Of a DNA stretch of 64,000 nucleotides, positions 1 through 9,811 are shown piece by piece; the stretch's first letter is position 1; the number at the start of each line of letters is the position of its first letter. The DNA is from Kalaharituber pfeilii. Taxonomy: Eukaryota; Ascomycota; Pezizomycetes; Pezizales; Pezizaceae. Position numbers and translations under genes: made by a program. The stretch covers positions 124,001 to 188,000 of the forward strand of contig WHUZ01000103.1 of the NCBI GenBank assembly GCA_015179045.1, in the 5' to 3' direction. The notes beneath the pieces are model-generated. The model saw only the letters and a program-made list of their open reading frames with translations, was not told where the DNA came from and searched no databases.

Positions 1-527
1 ATGACTATTTTCTCGATTGCTACACACTGCAGCCTAATTGTGCTCACCGTCGTAGTGTATCTTCTAGCGCAGTCAAATTTAAAGCCGGCATCTGTTCACT
101 AATGGTGTTGAAAGTTCGAAAAATGGTGATTTGGCAGATTAGGGTTCATTGGCTAACAAGACTACCTACACACCTCGTATAGAAGATTGATGCAGATGTC
201 TTAATTGACGTCAGGGCCTCAATCTCTTCGCCGGAGTAAAGGGACGTGTTCCCGAGCTTACACGCGAGCTGTTATGTAGATCTTCAGGAATGACCGTCAT
301 CTCGATGCCAATTACTGTTTTCTTCGAAGCCTCGTACCAGCATTGGTGCACAATGATAGCTGACGCAGGTGCATGGCGATGATCAATTCTGGAAATTACG
401 TCTCTATGACGCGGACGGTGGGCCGCACCGGGATGTTTGGCTGGAGACTCAATAGAGTTCTAGAGTTGTTTGGGGATGACGGTAGAGAAAGGGATAGTGG
501 GAGGACCCTCGATGAGTAGGGGACGAA
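1..527. other. Leading intergenic stretch
   Basis: No open frame, repeat tail or RNA gene is recognisable here. The 3' part is presumably upstream regulatory DNA of the secreted-protein gene that follows. Confidence 0.4.
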
Positions 528-532
528 ATGGC

Positions 533-540
533 TTATAAAT
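533..540 (+). promoter_or_regulatory. TATA-like box of the secreted SH3-like protein gene
   Basis: The string TTATAAAT lies about 155 bp upstream of the start codon at 692. It is the only good TATA match nearby, so transcription probably starts near 565, leaving a leader of about 125 nt. Inferred from sequence only. Confidence 0.45.
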
Positions 541-691
541 GGAGGTTGTCGCTCGAGCTTTCCGGTTCATCTAGCAGCCCATTCAACAAATCGCACTCCT
601 ACAATCTCCCTGTGCCTGACGCAAGTCTATACTGATTCCTCTGGTGATTACCCAAAATTGAGCTCTGAGCCCGAACAATTTATCTCTCAAG

Positions 692-1090
692 ATGAAGTTC
701 CTCTCTGCCCCATTGTTCCTCGTCAGCCTCTTAGCCCTTCCACAGGGCTCCTTTGCATCGCCTGCCCCCGCACCAGAGAAGCTTACAAAGCGTGCACCAA
801 CTACCTGCACCGTGACCGGCGATGGTGTACGTTATCGTACATGTGCAAGCACTTCCTGCCCTGCAATGGGACAGTACGCCCAGGGCACCAGAGTCACGCT
901 GTCCTGTTTTGTGGAAGGAGAAAATATTGACGGGAACACGTGAGTAATTATATATGAACCGCCATCCCAACGAACAGTGGAAGCTAACGTCTGACTGATC
1001 ACAAGTGCCTGGGGACGCTTGCAATCAAACGGATATTATATCACTGCCCGTTATTTGGGCGATTGCAGCAATGCACTGACGTGGTGTTAA
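692..1090 (+). CDS. Small secreted cysteine-rich protein with SH3-like (SH3b) domain
   Basis: Two exons, 692-939 and 1006-1090, joined across a 66-bp intron (GTGAGT donor, CTAAC/CTGAC branch region, ACAAG end), give a 110-residue protein. Residues 1-22 form a hydrophobic signal peptide (MKFLSAPLFLVSLLALP). A short Ala-Pro propeptide follows and ends in KR at 33-34, a typical Kex2 site. The mature part carries six cysteines (39, 51, 56, 72, 103, 110), likely three disulfides. The patterns GDGVRYRTCAST, GTRVTL, AWGRL and GYYITARYL follow the bacterial-type SH3 fold. Family members are secreted and often bind cell-wall material; ligand and role are not known here. The frame is intact and the spliced frame reads cleanly to a TAA. 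It could be an effector-like secreted protein (inference). Confidence 0.8.
940..1005 (+). other. Intron of the secreted SH3-like protein gene
   Basis: GTGAGT donor, GCTAACGTCTGAC branch-site region and CACAAG acceptor. Removing it restores one frame ending in LTWC and stop, with the last two cysteines in exon 2. Confidence 0.8.
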
Positions 1091-1957
1091 ACAGGGTTTC
1101 AAAGAGCCCAGTTATGCTACTTGTACCTCATAGGCTGGTATGTTACGCGACGGGGTGGTCTTTGAGATGGATGGTGAGCACAATGGGTGTAGGTGGGTGC
1201 AGATGTGGGATGGCCGGGACTTGAGGCTGGTGAAGCATAGTTAGCGAAAGTTCTGTTGGCTGCGATGGTTACAGCTATATTCCCAATTGAATCTCGCATT
1301 TTTGGTTTGAAGGAAAAAAAGAGGATAAAATGATTAAAAAAATAAAAAATAAAAAATAAAATAAAAAAATAAAAAAAATTCTGCATCCAATTTCGAACAT
1401 TGAAGTTGGAATCCAGGCAGTCGAAGCATTGAAGTTGGGATAAGGTTTCTGGGAGATTGGTGGAAGAGGTGGAGATAAGGTCATCATTGCCTTACCGTTA
1501 GTTCGCCGCTATTATTAGTCATTTTCGGAGCGCAATTTATGAGGCACACTCGCTTTCTGATAGACTCTAATTAGTACACGTGATGTTTTCATATTCCCTT
1601 TGTTCTTGTCCGCTCGCGAGTGAGACTGGCCACCGGCCCGGTCCCTTCACGAATTGAGCGATTCGCCCACAAACCACAGTCTTAGTGATGAATTAAATTT
1701 TTTTCTTTCTCCCCCATTCATCGAGAAGTGAAAACCTTTACGAAGAACCCCTCTTGAGTTGGTACAGGATATAGCATCGCAGCCAGAGTACCTGGCCATT
1801 GCCCCTCGGGTGCAATCTGAGTAACGATATGAAAATTAAAATGACGAAAATATAAAGAAACCTGTAGCAATGTATGCGATGTAAAATCTAATTACATTAG
1901 GACAGGCTCAAAGAACACAGTGAGTTCGAAAGACAGTACAGCGAGTTTTACACCTGT
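1091..1957. other. Intergenic stretch with A-rich tract
   Basis: No gene is recognised. Positions about 1314-1379 are a run of A interrupted by T, possibly an old poly(A) tail without a recognisable body. Confidence 0.4.
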
Positions 1958-1964
1958 AGACAAG

Positions 1965-1970
<6 letters not shown>

Positions 1971-2004
<34 letters not shown>

Positions 2005-2044
2005 AATCACATAACCCCGCTTGTAGCACGTGGCCATGGCAGGG
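1971..2044 (-). mobile_element. Tail-B micro-retroposon
   Basis: On the minus strand it reads CCCTGCCATGGCC, then a degenerate GC-rich segment, GGGGTTATGTGAT and a long A/T tail. It is flanked by direct repeats AGACAAGCAGACT at 1958-1970 and 2045-2057. The repeats show target-primed insertion. The body is about 40 nt and contains no coding sequence. Confidence 0.8.
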
Positions 2045-2057
2045 AGACAAGCAGACT

Positions 2058-2457
2058 TATCTTTTGATGCAGCAGATGCAATCTATAGAACAGGATGGCA
2101 GGTTATTAACAATACAAGTCAGCAAACAAGGAAAGCTGAGCTACGTACACAAGGGACTTAGGACCCCGTTAAGGCCATGGTGTTTTTTTTGGTATGCAAT
2201 GCAGTGAATTCCTCAACTTGCTAGCGAAAGCTCACTTTTTCAGCAATTGAGATTGCCTAGAGCTGTTAACTACCAGCTGAAGCAAGACATAAGTGGGAAC
2301 TTCAGCGGTAATTCCAGTATCGTCATGTTCTGGCTCAGGTACTATGCTTGTGAACCTGCGCAGTTGCACTCCCTAGAGCGAATTATCAATGCAGTGCACA
2401 GTTGAACCTCTCATATTGGATATCGTCGGGAGCAAGCCTTCTATGCAACATCTCCTC
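2058..2457. other. Intergenic stretch
   Basis: No gene or repeat family is recognised. Confidence 0.4.
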
Positions 2458-2470
2458 ATATCCAGTAAGA

Positions 2471-2726
2471 TATGGCCGGGGGAGAGGGAAGCCATACTAA
2501 AACCCCCAAAAAAAGAACAAAGGGACCCGCTGATAAGACTGATGGGCGCCCTCGAGGAGGAACAGGACTAATGGGACCCAAGGAACCTCTCTTTTGACTC
2601 TTATTTCCTATTTTCTTTCTCATAATTTCACATCTATTTCCTCATCTCATATATGTACTTAACCTAATCTCGCCATAGCCCACAGGGCGGCATGCAAGTA
2701 ATGATATATATAAAAAAAAAAAAAAA
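2471..2726 (+). mobile_element. 5'-truncated LINE-A copy
   Basis: The segment begins inside the last codons of the LINE-A second ORF (frame ends in LIRLMGALEEEQD then stop). It continues through a 3' UTR, tail A (CGCCATAGCCC, loop, GGGCGGCATGC) and poly(A). Flanking direct repeats ATATCCAGTAAGA at 2458-2470 and 2727-2739 are identical. This fixes both ends and shows a single insertion. Confidence 0.85.
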
Positions 2727-3004
2727 ATATCCAGTAAGAGAGGTTCATGGAGCGGAGAGTCACTCTACATACAACAGAAGGTCTCTGTCCAGTCACTTTC
2801 TGACTGGACGGAAGCCGGCACGTACAACCCATGCCTGGAGTGCAGGGATAAATTGAAATCTAGAAATCGTATTGAAAGGTTTTAAATGCTGCCTCTCGCA
2901 CTGCCTTATCTCCACTATTGCTCACATCATATCGCCTCACATGCACCTCACACCAAGCGCAAACACCCTAACAGACTGATATTATCACGGGAGCCGGACT
3001 GCGC

Positions 3005-3349
3005 ATGGAGGCAAAGGCACGACGAGCAGAGGGGAGAGACAGACTAGGGCTAAATTACAGGCCCCTAAAACGCCTTGCAGGCTCAACGGCCCAGCTAGCA
3101 GGAATAATGGGGAGCAAAGGCCCAAGGGCCTGGAGATTCAGAATCAACAAAGTGGAGAGCCCTGAGTGCCGATGGTACGGGGAAGGGGAAGAAAGAACAA
3201 CAAACAACAACACACATCTAGGAAGAGTGCCGAGTATGGAGATGGAAATGGAAATGGCCGCGGGGCCCGGCGGCGATGAGAGCACCCCCAGAGGCGAAGG
3301 AGGAGAAGACTTGTTGGCAGATATCCTAGAATGGGCGAGAAGGGAGTAG
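3005..3349 (+). pseudogene. LINE-A ORF2 C-terminus (post-RNase H Cys-His region)
   Basis: A 114-codon open segment matches the family pattern: a RDRLGLNYRPLKR block, then an AGIMGSKG block, then a CRWYGEGEE-like remnant of the CxxC motif. In better copies that motif reads CRWCGEEEESTTHVLTRC. Here the second Cys is Tyr and the downstream His/Cys part is frame-shifted into Met-Glu repeats, so the zinc-binding cluster is lost. It is a 5'-truncated dead fragment. The start codon is internal and not a true start. Confidence 0.6.
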
Positions 3350-3440
3350 TTCAAGCAACCGGGATGTGTTGTTAGCGGGGGCAATTTTATTTCATTTCGT
3401 ACTTACGGCATATCATTGGGGGGTTATCAACAGGGACGAG

Positions 3441-3503
3441 AGGCTCTGCCATGGCGAACAGCTACAAGCGGGGTCACGTGAAATAAAAAAAAAAAAAAAA
3501 AAA
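3441..3503 (+). mobile_element. Tail-B micro-retroposon
   Basis: The body AGGCTCTGCCATGGCGAACA and about 20 nt of tail B is followed by about 20 A. It is flanked by perfect 11-bp repeats ACAGGGACGAG (3430-3440, 3504-3514). It is inserted in the 3' UTR of an older LINE-A copy, so tail-B retroposition postdates that copy. Confidence 0.85.
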
Positions 3504-3761
3504 ACAGGGACGAGATCAGCGGGTATTTCCTTACTCTCTCCTGTACCTAACCTCACCATAGTCCGGTAGGTCGCATGTGAATGAATAATGGTATGAAAAA
3601 AAAAAAAAAAAATGAAAAATAAAAAAAAAAACCAAGTGCAAAAAACAACAATGTCTGCATCTCTCTTATGTGCCGTGCCGGTGAGCTCATCAGGGCAGGT
3701 TACACTATATTGTATCAAAATGGTATACCATGAATGGCAAGCTGCATTATCTCCTACATAT

Positions 3762-3908
3762 TTTTTTTTTTTTTTTTTTATTTCATTACTCGCGTGCCGC
3801 CTGATAGGCTACGGCGAGGTGTTAGGTACATAAAGAACAAATAGTAACTGATAAATCATAAAGAGACGTAGAGTGTGTGAAACAAAGAAACTAGCTTGCT
3901 GCCCAGTC
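3762..3908 (-). mobile_element. Short LINE-A 3' end insertion
   Basis: A poly(T) run leads into tail A on the minus strand (CCTCGCCGTAGCCT, loop, AGGCGGCACGCGAG) and about 80 bp of 3' UTR. Direct repeats ATCTCCTACATAT at 3749-3761 and 3909-3921 bound it. Confidence 0.8.
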
Positions 3909-3921
3909 ATCTCCTACATAT

Positions 3922-4438
3922 GAAGCTTCTGATTCCACTGGAAATATGGGAAATGTTGTATCTACCATATGCTCAATTATTCTCCAATTTGTGATTCCTT
4001 GCCACCATTTTCTACATACAATCTCGTCTACGATTGCTGGTCTGTCTGATCTATACCTGCGTGCCCATGTCTTGCTCTGCTTGCTTGCTTGCTTCCCGGC
4101 CCATACAATCCTATCTACATCAATTTGTAGACCACCTTTACCCTTCAGCTGAGCCTATACATTTTCATCTTGCTTGCTAAGTATGAGCTCGGTTCATTAG
4201 TATACATACGCATCATCTTATACTCCTACCGCTAAAGTGGCATTCTGGCCCGCATTCTTTCCATCGGTACCATGGTTACCACCACAACGGGAAGTTGGAA
4301 TAAGTGGATCGATGTAGCCATGGGATGCGGGCATGGGTTGCACGTACTATAGATTAGCGGTTGCTTTAAATATCTATAATTAGTGCCACTGGTCCCGGCT
4401 TTTGTCCAGTCACTTTCTGACTGGACAGAGACATTCCA
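3922..4438. other. Intergenic stretch
   Basis: No gene is recognised. Confidence 0.4.
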
Positions 4439-4449
4439 TACATACAAAT

Positions 4450-4504
4450 TATCGCCATAGCCCTCAGGGCGGCATGCGATCACTGTAAAAAAAAAAAAAA
4501 AAAG
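4450..4504 (+). mobile_element. Tail-A micro-retroposon
   Basis: The body is only the hairpin (ATCGCCATAGCCC, loop, GGGCGGCATGCGAT) plus a few bases and poly(A). Repeats TACATACAAAT flank it at 4439-4449 and 4505-4515. There is no coding sequence and almost no 3' UTR. Confidence 0.85.
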
Positions 4505-4539
4505 TACATACAAATGGTATCAATACATGATCTCCTCTC

Positions 4540-4861
4540 CTTCCTCTCTCCTCTCTTTCCTCCACCCTCCACACCTTCGCAGCCCGGAACGAAAATTTCT
4601 CGTTAGATGACGTCATCCCCCCTCCTGGGGATTTGGCTTGGGGGTATGGGTTTGGTCTTGGGCATGGGCGCTGGGGTGGGAGTTGGCGTGGGGTTGATGG
4701 GCTTGTCTTGGTGGTGCTGACGGGCATGTCGTCGGTGTGTGGGGTCTCGACCGGTGGTGAGATGGTGATTTTCTTCGCCTCCTTGTTGTCTAATCTTCAC
4801 TTCCAAGCATACGGGTCCTGTACCGATGCCGTTTTGCCTTTCGCTTTCTGGTTTTGGGCGT
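4540..4861 (-). mobile_element. LINE 5'/ORF1 fragment, part 1 (split by Ty3-type element)
   Basis: On the minus strand it encodes Pro/Thr-rich sequence (TPTPTPAPMP) like the ORF1 proteins of the half-LINEs. It is cut at 4861 by the LTR element and appears to resume at 10067. ORF1 is not open across it. Confidence 0.5.
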
Positions 4862-5112
4862 TGTGGTGACGACGACGGAATAGGTAAGAGGTAAAGCTTG
4901 GCATGGAAGGCACGTGGAGATAAGGGCAGCACGTGAGGCGATATCTAATAAGTATAAAATTTTTCCTGTACTCTAGCACATACAATCAACAACCTTCTTC
5001 TCTTCTCTTCTTTTCACACTCGCACTCGCATTTAGTCGTACGTTCGTTCCGCCAGTTCTCACTGCTCCGGTCCATCGCAAGGCAGTAGTTGATACTATCT
5101 GTCTATCTTACA
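4862..5112 (+). repeat. 5' LTR of the Ty3-type element
   Basis: 251 bp, begins TGTGG and ends TTACA. It contains a TATA-like AAGTATAAAAT near 4950. It matches the right LTR with two substitutions in the last 70 bp. Confidence 0.88.
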
Positions 5113-5130
5113 TTGGTCCCTTCGACCGGA
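5113..5130 (+). promoter_or_regulatory. Primer-binding site of the Ty3-type element
   Basis: TTGGTCCCTTCGACCGG starts directly after the LTR. The TGG start is the usual complement of a tRNA CCA end; which tRNA is not determined. Confidence 0.55.
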
Positions 5131-5157
5131 GAGCTGTGGCTGAAGAACGAAAGTGCG

Positions 5158-5345
5158 ATAACTCGCATCTTGGGCATCTTTGAGCATCTTTGGGCATCTG
5201 GGCTAGCATAAACTCGCACAACTCGCAAAACTCGCACAACCCACGCTCTGGCATATTCGCACGCTTCGCACAGGTCGTACTCTCGCATACTCCATCACTT
5301 GCACGCCTCGCACGCCTCGCACACATCGCACACATCGCACATATC
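5158..5345 (+). repeat. Short tandem motifs in the element leader
   Basis: Runs of GGGCATCTTT-like and then CTCGCACAA/CCTCGCACG-like units repeat irregularly in the leader downstream of the primer-binding site. No coding sense is seen. Confidence 0.5.
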
Positions 5346-5637
5346 TATATCTCATACTCGCACCACGGAAGGTCAACTCAACGCTCAGGAAAGTGGGAAT
5401 AGCTGGAGACCCTGAAGAACGCCACCGAGATAGTGTCAGAGGAAAAACTTTTCCAAAGCAACAAGGGTCATTCGGTATCGTAACAAGAATGGAGTCAAGA
5501 ATTGCCAAGTACGTCGCGAAGCACGTGGCGAGGTATCTGAATGGACAGCTGGATAGTCTAGTGATTTTGGGGTCGCTATCATTAGCCATTTCGCCACCTT
5601 TCCAAACCTGGCAGTACTTATCATCGTTCTTGGCATA

Positions 5638-6392
5638 TTGGAACTGAACTGCATGGCAAGCGGAAATGATGAGGATAGCTCTTTTGGTCCTAGGTATGGT
5701 AGCCTTTGTGGAGATCAAAAGGAGCTCAGAGGGCACGCACCGTCAACATCAGCACCGCACGCTTCATCAGCACCGCAAGCACACCTTGCTCTTCCTTCAT
5801 TCCTCACACATTCCTCTTCTTCTTTCTCGCCCTCACCGTACCTTCGCACCTTCTCATCTTCCTCCCACCTTCGCACCTCCACGCCCTCGCATCCTCGCAT
5901 CGCACCGCACCTTCATACCGCACCGCACCTTCATACCGCACCGCACCTTCATACCGCACCGTACCTTCATACTGCACCGCACCTTCATACCGCACCGCAC
6001 CTTCGTACCGCACCACACCCTCGCACTACCTCGCATTTTCACACACCGTACTCTCGCACTGGTCACCCTCGTCTTCGCTCGAAACGATACTTAGCACCCG
6101 CATCCAGCAAGAGAAAGGACCGCTTATCAGTAATCGATCATTGGACTCAGCAACTTCGTTTATCTATCCAGGCACTTGAGAAGGCAATAACAACAATGGC
6201 TGAGAGTGCTTCCGTTTCGCAAGGGACAATTCAGACAGCTCAACCCACTGTTACTCACGCACCTGCAACCTATTTCTTCCCGCTTCCACACCAGCCTGGT
6301 GCCCCACGCTTCGATGGCAACAACGCAACGGACTTTCTAACGACCTGGGAGGATCTGACTGTTGATTGGACTGACGAATACCGCATAAAGAA
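5638..6392 (+). pseudogene. gag: Gag, first part, of the Ty3-type element
   Basis: A long open frame runs from 5638 into the half-LINE insertion at 6393. Its first two thirds are low complexity: Ser/Pro-rich, then a His-Leu-His-Thr-Ala-Pro repeat from an 18-bp tandem unit at about 5905-6030. The last part is a plausible capsid start (FPLPHQPGAPRFDGNNATDF, then LTTWEDLTVDW), typical of Ty3-type Gag. It resumes at 7749 after the insertion. The true start codon is uncertain. Gag would package element RNA into virus-like particles, but here the frame is broken by the insertion and by later frameshifts. Confidence 0.6.
5905..6030 (+). repeat. 18-bp tandem repeat in gag
   Basis: About seven copies of a unit like CCTTCATACCGCACCGCA encode HLHTAP. 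Units differ by one or two bases. Confidence 0.75.
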
Positions 6393-7735
6393 CAAGGACA
6401 ACAACCACCTCAGGACGAGCGTTTGGAAGCGACTCCATAACCACAACGTCCCCCCCCGCTGAAACCTACATAGATCGAAAGCTCTCGGCGAGCCGAGTAC
6501 TTTGATCTAATTTTTATTCTCAAATACCCGACAGAGCGAGTTTCCCCCGAGGGGAGAAATTCTGAGGATCCATCAGCTCACCACCTCCGTTGCCAACACA
6601 TCGACGCGCCAAGACATTTAGAGTGACCAGTTAGAATGGCGCGGAACTGGGGTCCAGATTGGGCGAGGATGCAGGGCAGGTTGAGGAACGCGGGCACGGG
6701 AGGGTTTTTATCGGTGTTAAGAGATTATTGGCATTACGAGAACCGGACGAACGTGCCTCCGGAGGACGGGACGATGTTGTGTTTCGTGGTTGAACGTAAC
6801 CAGTTCAGACTTTCGCCACCTCCACCACCACCACCGCCGCCACAGACGCTGGGGTTCAGCCCCATCACGGCAGTGGAGACGCTTCCGGTGGAGCCACCGC
6901 CACCACCACCGCCACCGCCACCTCCACCAACACCGCCACCACCGCCTCCGCCTCCCCCGCCACCACCGCCATCACCGACGCCACAAACCCAGAAGCGGAC
7001 GGCGTCTCCACCGATCTCAACACGCACGAGGAAGAAGAAGGCTCCTCGCATCGGGAAGTCGCCAGAGAGGACGGCTCCACCTCCTCCGCCGGTACCACCA
7101 GCATCAACACCTCCACCGGCAACACCGCCTTCGCCGCCGCCGAATTCGTCGGCAACACCGCCACCACCGGCATCGCCGGCTCCACCACCGCGCAAGACAT
7201 CATCCACCGCCCCGAGAAGACGAGAGCTGCCGCGCGGCAGTCCCAAGGGGAAGGAACCGAGTGACAGGGTCCAGACAGGCATCGTTGTGCATGGGGTTGC
7301 GCTGAGGAAGGATCTGGGCAGGGTACAACGATGGCTGGGGGAAGACAACAAGGACCTGGGGAGGGTAGTCGGGATCCGCTGGCTTCGAAGGAAAGACATA
7401 CTATTGGGGGAAGGGAAGAAGACAAGTTCGGTAGTGGTATTTCTGGAGAGTCAGAAGGATGTAGACAAGGTCAGACTCGGAGGAAGATGGTTGAGGGCGT
7501 GTCAGTACGAGGCCGATAGTGGAAGGGGTTGAGGTCGAAGGCTGGACGTTCTCCCCCCCGCAACACAGAGTGACAGCGGGAACCACATGTAGTTAGACAG
7601 TGTAGGGTTAGGATTGGTGACTTTTGGCGGGAATGCTTCGGTCGTTGTATTTAACCTTCTTTTATTTTAGCTAAACATCGCCATAGCCCATAGGGCGGCA
7701 TGCGATAAATGATATAAAAAAAAAAAAAAAAAAAA
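6393..7735 (+). mobile_element. Half-LINE (ORF1-only non-LTR element), copy 1
   Basis: Bounded by perfect 13-bp repeats ACCGCATAAAGAA (6380-6392, 7736-7748). It starts CAAGGACAACAACCACCTCA, has a leader of about 240 bp and one ORF1 (6636-7532). It ends in a short 3' UTR, tail A (ATCGC...GCGAT form) and poly(A). There is no reverse transcriptase frame and no room for one. The minus-strand copy at 11091-12335 has the same 5' start and the same plan, so this is a defined family and not a random truncation. Confidence 0.88.
6636..7532 (+). CDS. Half-LINE ORF1 protein (proline-rich, nucleic-acid-binding type)
   Basis: 298 residues, intact. Residues 1-60 are a Trp/Arg-rich start (MARNWGPDWARMQ). 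Residues about 60-200 are dominated by Pro runs from CCACCG-type triplets, interspersed with basic blocks (RTRKKKAPR). Residues about 215-298 form a compact region (TGIVVHGVAL, VVGIRWL, KTSSVVVFLES, LGGRWLRACQYE). Its strand pattern resembles the RRM-like C-terminal domain of Tad-clade ORF1 proteins (inference from pattern). The expected role is binding of element RNA during target-primed reverse transcription. A related C-terminal block recurs at 11252-11482 and 31944-32178. Confidence 0.75.
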   Translation: MARNWGPDWARMQGRLRNAGTGGFLSVLRDYWHYENRTNVPPEDGTMLCFVVERNQFRLSPPPPPPPPPQTLGFSPITAVETLPVEPPPPPPPPPPPPTPPPPPPPPPPPPPSPTPQTQKRTASPPISTRTRKKKAPRIGKSPERTAPPPPPVPPASTPPPATPPSPPPNSSATPPPPASPAPPPRKTSSTAPRRRELPRGSPKGKEPSDRVQTGIVVHGVALRKDLGRVQRWLGEDNKDLGRVVGIRWLRRKDILLGEGKKTSSVVVFLESQKDVDKVRLGGRWLRACQYEADSGRG

Positions 7736-7748
7736 ACCGCATAAAGAA

Positions 7749-8746
7749 GCTTCCGCTATACTGCGACAAGATTGTTAGCAAGTATATCAAAACCATGGTT
7801 CACTTCAAGCAGATTACCACCTGGAGCGAGTTCGAGAATGAGTTCCTTGAGGAATTTAAGGACGACGATACAGAGCAGCGCAAGTACACTGAAGCGTACC
7901 TTCAATCAATCGCTCGCACAATGCGTAACATCTTGGACCCAACGCCTTCACAATTCCGAGCTTTTATCTTCGATTTCGCAGAGAGAGGGCAGATCAGCTG
8001 GTTGCGAAAAGGATTATCAATGAGCATACCCGAGTGTTTCTCTTCCTGCAGGCATTTTCTGATAAGCTAGGCGATAAGTTATGTAAGAAGTGTGAAATTG
8101 ATATAGAAGATACAGTCACAACAAAGCAGGTTTGGGCAACATTGAAAAAGGAGGCACTAGGGTTATGCACCAAAGACGACTCACAGATGAAGAAGTTGTG
8201 GAAGGTTACACGCCTGGCCGGGAATGAAGCTCAAAACGGTTCCAGAATATATATTCCGCCGCCGCCACCGCAACCGCAACCGCCTTCGCAGTCTGAAACT
8301 AGCAAGGCACCTTCCGGGATCATGGGTAAGGATAAGGACGTCGACGAATCTCGAAAATGATGAAGGAGCTTAAGCTCTATCAAGCGGAAGCACAGCGGCA
8401 AATCGAAGAGCAAATCGCACAGATAAAGTCCCTACAACCTAAGCCGTATTATTTGCCCACACAATATGGTAATCGTGAATATCCGCCCACAGCAAATAGA
8501 GTTAATATTCGAGGATGCTATTGGGATGGGGGCATGCATGAGAGAGATTCTTGTGAAGAGTTAAAGAAGGCTCTAGCGCGAGGGGATGTTCATCAGCGAG
8601 GGCCAGTTCTATACCTTGGGCAAGAGGGGGTAGGTAACTCGATCCGGGTTCCAGTGCCCACTGGAAAAAGATGGAAAAATCGAATGGCAACGAGAATGGG
8701 TCGCGGCGCAACTCCGAGAGAAAGAATCCGAGATGTTCAAGGCTAG
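7749..8746 (+). pseudogene. gag: Gag, second part, of the Ty3-type element (two frameshifts)
   Basis: The capsid frame resumes after the half-LINE (SKYIKTMVHFKQITTWSEFE). It shifts near 8000 into a frame containing INEHTRVFLFLQAFSDKL, and shifts again near 8355 into MMKELKLYQAEAQRQIEEQ. Near 8515 a motif CYWDGGMHERDSC resembles a CxxC-H-C zinc knuckle whose second Cys is Asp. So Gag is recognisable but cannot be translated as one protein without frame changes. Confidence 0.65.
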
Positions 8747-9149
8747 TTGTATTACCGTCGAGGGAGACGACTCTGTGGGAATGATTAATGGAAAGCCAAT
8801 TGCATACGTCGCAACAGGGGGGGACTTGAAGATGGCTGCGGAGAATTTGAGAAAAAGCCGGATGGACAATAAGTGGTTTTTCGACGCCAAACGCAGGGAG
8901 CGAGCACAGGAGCTGCAAATCGGGGACCTGGTTCTCATGTACAATAGCCAGCTTGACAATAGGTGGATGGGGCCCTACATCATCAGGTCAATAAAGCGTG
9001 ACAGGGGAACCTACCTTCTCGCAGAGCTAGATGGCACGCCCATGGATTCCGTGATCTCCGGGGACCGAATCAAGAAGTTCTTTCCACGCAGGGGGGTGGA
9101 CAAGGCCGAAAATGATGACTCTGAGGCGTCGGACGCAGAGGGGGACTGA
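8733..9149 (+). pseudogene. pol: Pol remnant: integrase C-terminal (GPY-type) domain
   Basis: 138 codons. The end of integrase is clear: RRERAQELQIGDLVLMYNS, RWMGPYIIRSI, GTYLLAELDGTPMDS and GDRIKKFFPR match the C-terminal DNA-binding region of Ty3-type integrases. Protease, RT, RNase H and the DDE core that should lie between Gag and this part are absent, so an internal deletion joined gag to the 3' end of pol. A second remnant of the same region is at 36610-36753. Confidence 0.75.
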
Positions 9150-9811
9150 AGAGCAAGAGGGGGGGGGGGGGTCGTGAAGATGTGAAGTCGTGAAGATGTG
9201 AAGTCGTGAAGATGTGAAGTCGTGATGATGTTGAGGATGCGGAGATGTCGTGATGTTGAGGTGTTGAGGCATACGCAAGTTTGTCGGTATAGATCTTGTT
9301 TGCATTGCACATTCGCTTGGTTTCGCTTGGATTCTCTTGAGTTCGCTTGAGTTCGTTTGTTCGTTTGCTTGCTTGATTGATAATCTGCTTCTTTTCTTTG
9401 TCGCGAGGGGTCCGCTTTTTTTTCAAGGGGGGGTGGAAAATGATGTTGAAATCGGCGGATTTGGTCCATTTCCTTGCATTTCGCACTTCTGTTAATCTCC
9501 TGTCAGTTTCTTGTGTTTTCGGAAGTTATTATGGGAGGATCATTTTATCCGGTCATTTTGACGTCATTGAAAGGGGTAGCGACGAGGTCTTTTTGCTGTT
9601 CTTTTTGCTCTTCCTGATTTTTGCTGTTTTTGTCTATTTGCTTCTTCTTTTTCGCTTTTTCTGCTATATCACTGTGATGTGTGAGCTCTCGCTGTGGATT
9701 GCCTTGTCTTTGGTCGTTGAGGTTGAGGTTGAAGGCTGTGGTTGGTTGAGGTTGAAAGGAAGAAAAGGTCAAGGTCGCGATGGGGGCCGCTCTGTTGGGA
9801 GGGGGGTCGGA
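9150..9811 (+). other. 3' non-coding region of the Ty3-type element
   Basis: Contains repeated GTGAAGATGTGAAGTC units near 9173-9230 and ends in a purine-rich GGGAGGGGGGTCGGA, the probable polypurine tract beside the right LTR. No gene is seen. Confidence 0.6.

Larger units (their letters stand above)
2970..3614 (+). mobile_element. LINE-A 3' fragment with nested tail-B insertion
   Basis: Contains the ORF2 C-terminus, a 3' UTR split by a tail-B micro-element at 3441-3503, and a degenerate tail A near 3553-3600. In that tail the outer stem is TCAC/GTGA instead of TCGC/GCGA. The 5' limit is uncertain because no matching target repeat was found. Confidence 0.65.

Noticed and set aside
5653..6179. 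Long overlapping frames in all phases over the 18-bp repeat
   Set aside because: The repeat unit is a multiple of three, so several frames stay open; only the frame leading into the capsid-like block was kept.
6393..6460. HDV-like ribozyme at the half-LINE 5' end
   Set aside because: GGAC at the start could pair with GTCC near 6450, but only four base pairs form and the nested pseudoknot layout is not seen; folding of more copies would be needed.
6734..7425. Gly/Val-rich frames opposite ORF1
   Set aside because: They are shadows of the proline codon tract on the other strand.
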